Of a stretch of DNA of 64,000 nucleotides, positions 61,843 to 64,000 are shown piece by piece. The stretch lies in NCBI RefSeq assembly GCF_051401765.1, contig NW_027480423.1, positions 18,910,001-18,974,000 on the forward strand, in the 5' to 3' direction. The DNA is from Calliopsis andreniformis (lineage: Eukaryota > Arthropoda > Insecta > Hymenoptera > Andrenidae). The translations under genes and the position numbers were made by a program. The notes under the pieces were generated by a model, which was not told the DNA's origin, did not search any database, and saw nothing but the letters and a program-made list of their open reading frames with translations. How positions within the stretch are numbered: the first letter of the stretch is position 1; each line of letters opens with the position of its first letter.

Positions 61843-63335
61843 GTTGCCTGGAACGTAGAAATGACCATCACTTTCACACGGGTTGCAATTATTCCTGTTA
61901 TAGGATGGAAAGACTGTTGTATTTTTATTGTATTTTATACTTCAGGCGTTGACTTCTGATGCCGTAGCTATTCGATGTTGTGGAAGAACGCCATAGAGTC
62001 AAGCCTAGGTAGCCCGGAACGTAGAAATGTCCATATCTTTCACACTGTTTGCAATTATTCATTTTATACGATGGCAAAGATGTTGTATTTATATCGTATT
62101 TTATGTTTCTGGCGTTGACTTCTCTGGACCTAACTATTCGATCTGGAGGAGCAACGCTCTAGAGTGAAGCCTAGGTTGCCCGGAACGTAGACATGACCAT
62201 CACTTTCACACGGGTTGCAATTATTCCTGTTATAGGATGGAAAGACTGTTGTATTCTTATTGTATTTTATTCTTCTGGTGTTGTCTTCTTATGCCCTAAC
62301 TATTCGATCTGGTGGAACAACACCGTAGAGTGAAGCCTAGGTTGCCCGGAACGTAGAAATGACCATTACTTTCACACTGTTTGCAATTATTCCTTTTATA
62401 CGGTGGAACAGCTGTTGTATTTATATCGTATTTTATGCTTCTGGCGTTGACTTCTAATTAAATAAATATTCGATCTGGTGGAGCACCGCCCTAGAGTGAA
62501 GCCCAGGTTGCACGGAACGTAGAAATGACCATAACTTTCACACTGGTTGCTATTATTCGTTTTATACGATGGAAAAACTGTTATATTTATATTGTATTTT
62601 ATGCTTCTGGCGTTGACTTCTTAGGCCCTAACAATTCGATCTTGTGGAACAACGCCCTAGAGTGAAGCCTAGGTTGCCTGGAACGTAGAAATGACCATCA
62701 CTTTCACACGGGTTGCAATTATTCCTGTTATAGGATGGAAAGACTGTTGTATTTTTATTGTATTTTATACTTCAGGCGTTGACTTCTGATGCCGTAGCTA
62801 TTCGATGTTGTGGAAGAACGCAATAGAGTCAAGCCCAGGTAGCCCGGAACGTAGAAATGTCCATATCTTTCACACTGTTTGCAATTATTCATTTTATACG
62901 ATGGCAAAGATGTTGTATTTATATCGTATTTTATGTTTCTGGCGTTGACTTCTCAGGACCTAACTATTCGATCTGGAGGAGCAACGCTCTAGAGTGAAGC
63001 CTAGGTTGCCTGGAACGTAGACATGACCATCACTTTCACACGGGTTGCAATTATTCCTGTTATAGGATGGAAAGACTGTTGTATTCTTATTGTATTTTAT
63101 TCTTCTGGTGTTGACTTCTTAGGCCCTAACTATTCGATCTGGTGGAACAACGTCGTAGAGTGAAGCCTAGGTTGCCCGGAACGTAGAAATGACCATTACT
63201 TTCACACTGTTTGCAATTATTCCTTTTATACGGTGGAACAGCTGTTGTATTTATATCGTATTTTATGCTTCTGGCGTTGACTTCTAAGGACCTAACTATT
63301 TGATCTGGAGGAGCAACGCCCTAGAGTGAAGCCTA
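61843..63335 (+). repeat. Shortened version of the 996-bp unit (830 bp, 5 monomers)
   Basis: GTTGCCTGG starts at 61843 and 62673, 830 bases apart (5x166), with the same marker order as at 57524-59516 but one monomer fewer. The missing monomer lies between two monomers that both contain GGAACAGCTGTTG; here they are fused, so TACGGTGGAACAG leads straight to TCTAATTAAATAAAT near 62455. This gives a clear example of one-monomer loss by in-register exchange. Confidence 0.82.
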
Positions 63336-64000
63336 GGTTGCCCGGAACGTAGAAATGACCATAACTTTCACACTGGTTGCTATCGTTCGTTTTATATGAT
63401 GGAAAAACTGTTGTATTTATATTGTATTTTATGCTTCTGGCGTTCACTTCTTAGGCCCTAACTATTCAATCTGGTGGAACAACGGCCTAGGGTGAAGCCT
63501 AGGTTGCCCGGAACGTAGAAATGACCATAACTTTTACACTGGTAGCAATTATTCGTTTTATACGATGGAAAAACTGTTATATTTATATTGTATTTTAAGC
63601 TTCTGGCGTTGACTTCAGAGGCCGTAGCTATTCGATGTGGCGGAAGAGCGCCATACAGTGAAGCCTAGGTTGCCCGGAACGTCGAAATGACCATAAGTTT
63701 CACACTGGTGTCAATTATTCCTTTTATACGATGGAAAAGCTGTTGTATTTATACCGTATTTTATGCTTCTGGCGTTCACTTCTTAGGCCCTAACTATTCG
63801 ATCTGGTGGAACAACGCCCTAGAGTGAAGACTAGGTTGCTCGGAACGTAGAAATGACCACTACTTTCACACTGTTTGCAATTATTCATTTAATACGATGG
63901 AAATGCTGTTGTATTTATATCGTATTTTATGCTTCTGGCTTTGACTTCTAAGGCCCTACCTATTCGATCTAGTGGAGCAACGCCCTAGAGTGTAGCCTAG
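63336..64000 (+). repeat. Array continues to the window edge
   Basis: The first 500 bases repeat 60846-61350 at 2,490 bases. From about 63841 the sequence changes to a TTTAATACGATGGAAATGC monomer like those near 31676, 42135 and 57413. The window ends inside a monomer at GTAGCCTAG, so the array continues beyond it. Confidence 0.75.

Larger units (their letters stand above)
1..64000 (+). repeat. Satellite DNA array, ~166-bp monomer, ~385 head-to-tail copies
   Basis: The same sequence recurs about every 166 bases from first base to last, always on the + strand. Recurring landmarks are GCCTAGGTTGC, GTAGAAATGACC, TTATACGATGG, GCTTCTGGCGTTGA and TTCGATCTGGTGGAGCAA. Distances between duplicated variants are multiples of 166 to within 1-3 bases (830, 1660, 4316, 12286). 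Copies differ mainly by substitutions and rare 1-3 base indels. Both ends of the window lie inside the array, so the true array is longer. I found no mobile element, unique spacer, inversion, rRNA or tRNA. All open frames are 90 codons or fewer, occur on both strands and recur with the monomer, so I annotate no CDS. This is constitutive heterochromatin of centromeric, pericentromeric or subtelomeric type by analogy with known satellites; the location on the chromosome is inference. The family is not recognised. Confidence 0.97.

Noticed and set aside
1..64000. CRISPR-like regular spacing
   Set aside because: The entire 166-bp period is repeat; there are no short constant repeats separated by unrelated spacers, and no cas genes.
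1..64000. Telomere-like CCCTAAC word in the monomer
   Set aside because: It occurs once per monomer inside GGCCCTAACTATTCG and is never in tandem, so it is not telomeric repeat.
1..64000. TATA-like words (TTTATATTGTATTTTATG) as promoters
   Set aside because: They are part of the AT-rich monomer core, repeat hundreds of times, and lead to no gene.
1..64000. Naming the satellite family or species from the 166-bp length
   Set aside because: Several unrelated satellites have monomers near 166 bp (legume, bivalve and others), and I cannot match this sequence to any from memory. A search of the consensus against satellite and genome databases would decide.

Overview
The whole 64 kb window is one uninterrupted satellite-DNA array. 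A monomer of about 166 bp is repeated head to tail roughly 385 times, always in the same (+) orientation. I found no gene, RNA gene, transposon, spacer or inversion. The DNA is eukaryotic heterochromatin of centromeric, pericentromeric or subtelomeric type. I do not recognise the satellite family and will not name a species; a monomer near 166 bp occurs in unrelated plants and animals. Every open reading frame is short (90 codons or fewer) and is the same monomer read in a different frame or strand. Because 166 = 3x55+1, each monomer shifts the frame by one, so no frame stays open for long.

Monomer landmarks (numbered from GTTGCCCGG = 1): GTAGAAATGACC at about 13-24, a variable AT-rich part at about 36-60, TTATACGATGG at about 56-66, an AT-rich core at about 75-97, TTCTAAGGCCCTAAC at about 112-126, GATCTGGTGGAGCAACGCC at about 132-150, and two CTAG-centred motifs at about 150-155 and 162-1 that form an imperfect dyad with the flanking CAAC/GTTG.

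The array is a patchwork of in-register segmental duplications that are whole multiples of 166 bp. By region: 0-2.5 kb has a 5-monomer (830 bp) unit; 2.5-4.9 kb has unphased monomers; 5-12.6 kb has overlapping 8-, 10- and 13-monomer duplications and one 154-bp monomer; 13.8-22.4 kb is a tandem duplication of a 26-monomer (4,316 bp) block; about 20.3-32.1 kb is copied again, almost identically, at about 32.2-42.6 kb, with 332-bp (dimer) and 13-monomer indels; 44-46.8 kb has a 9-monomer unit re-used near 51 and 56 kb; 49.5-52.8 kb is copied at 54.8-57.5 kb; 57.5-59.8 kb has a 6-monomer (996 bp) unit, shortened to 5 monomers at 61.8-63.3 kb; 60.8-61.8 kb recurs at 63.3-63.8 kb. Within 20.6-24 kb the array alternates two monomer types with an exact 332-bp period.

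There is no gene cooperation to describe. The biology visible here is array turnover: unequal crossing-over or amplification that keeps monomer register, short-homology deletion, and mosaic (gene-conversion-like) exchange. Block boundaries were read by eye and are accurate to some tens of bases. Copy identities are impressions from lines compared, not computed values.
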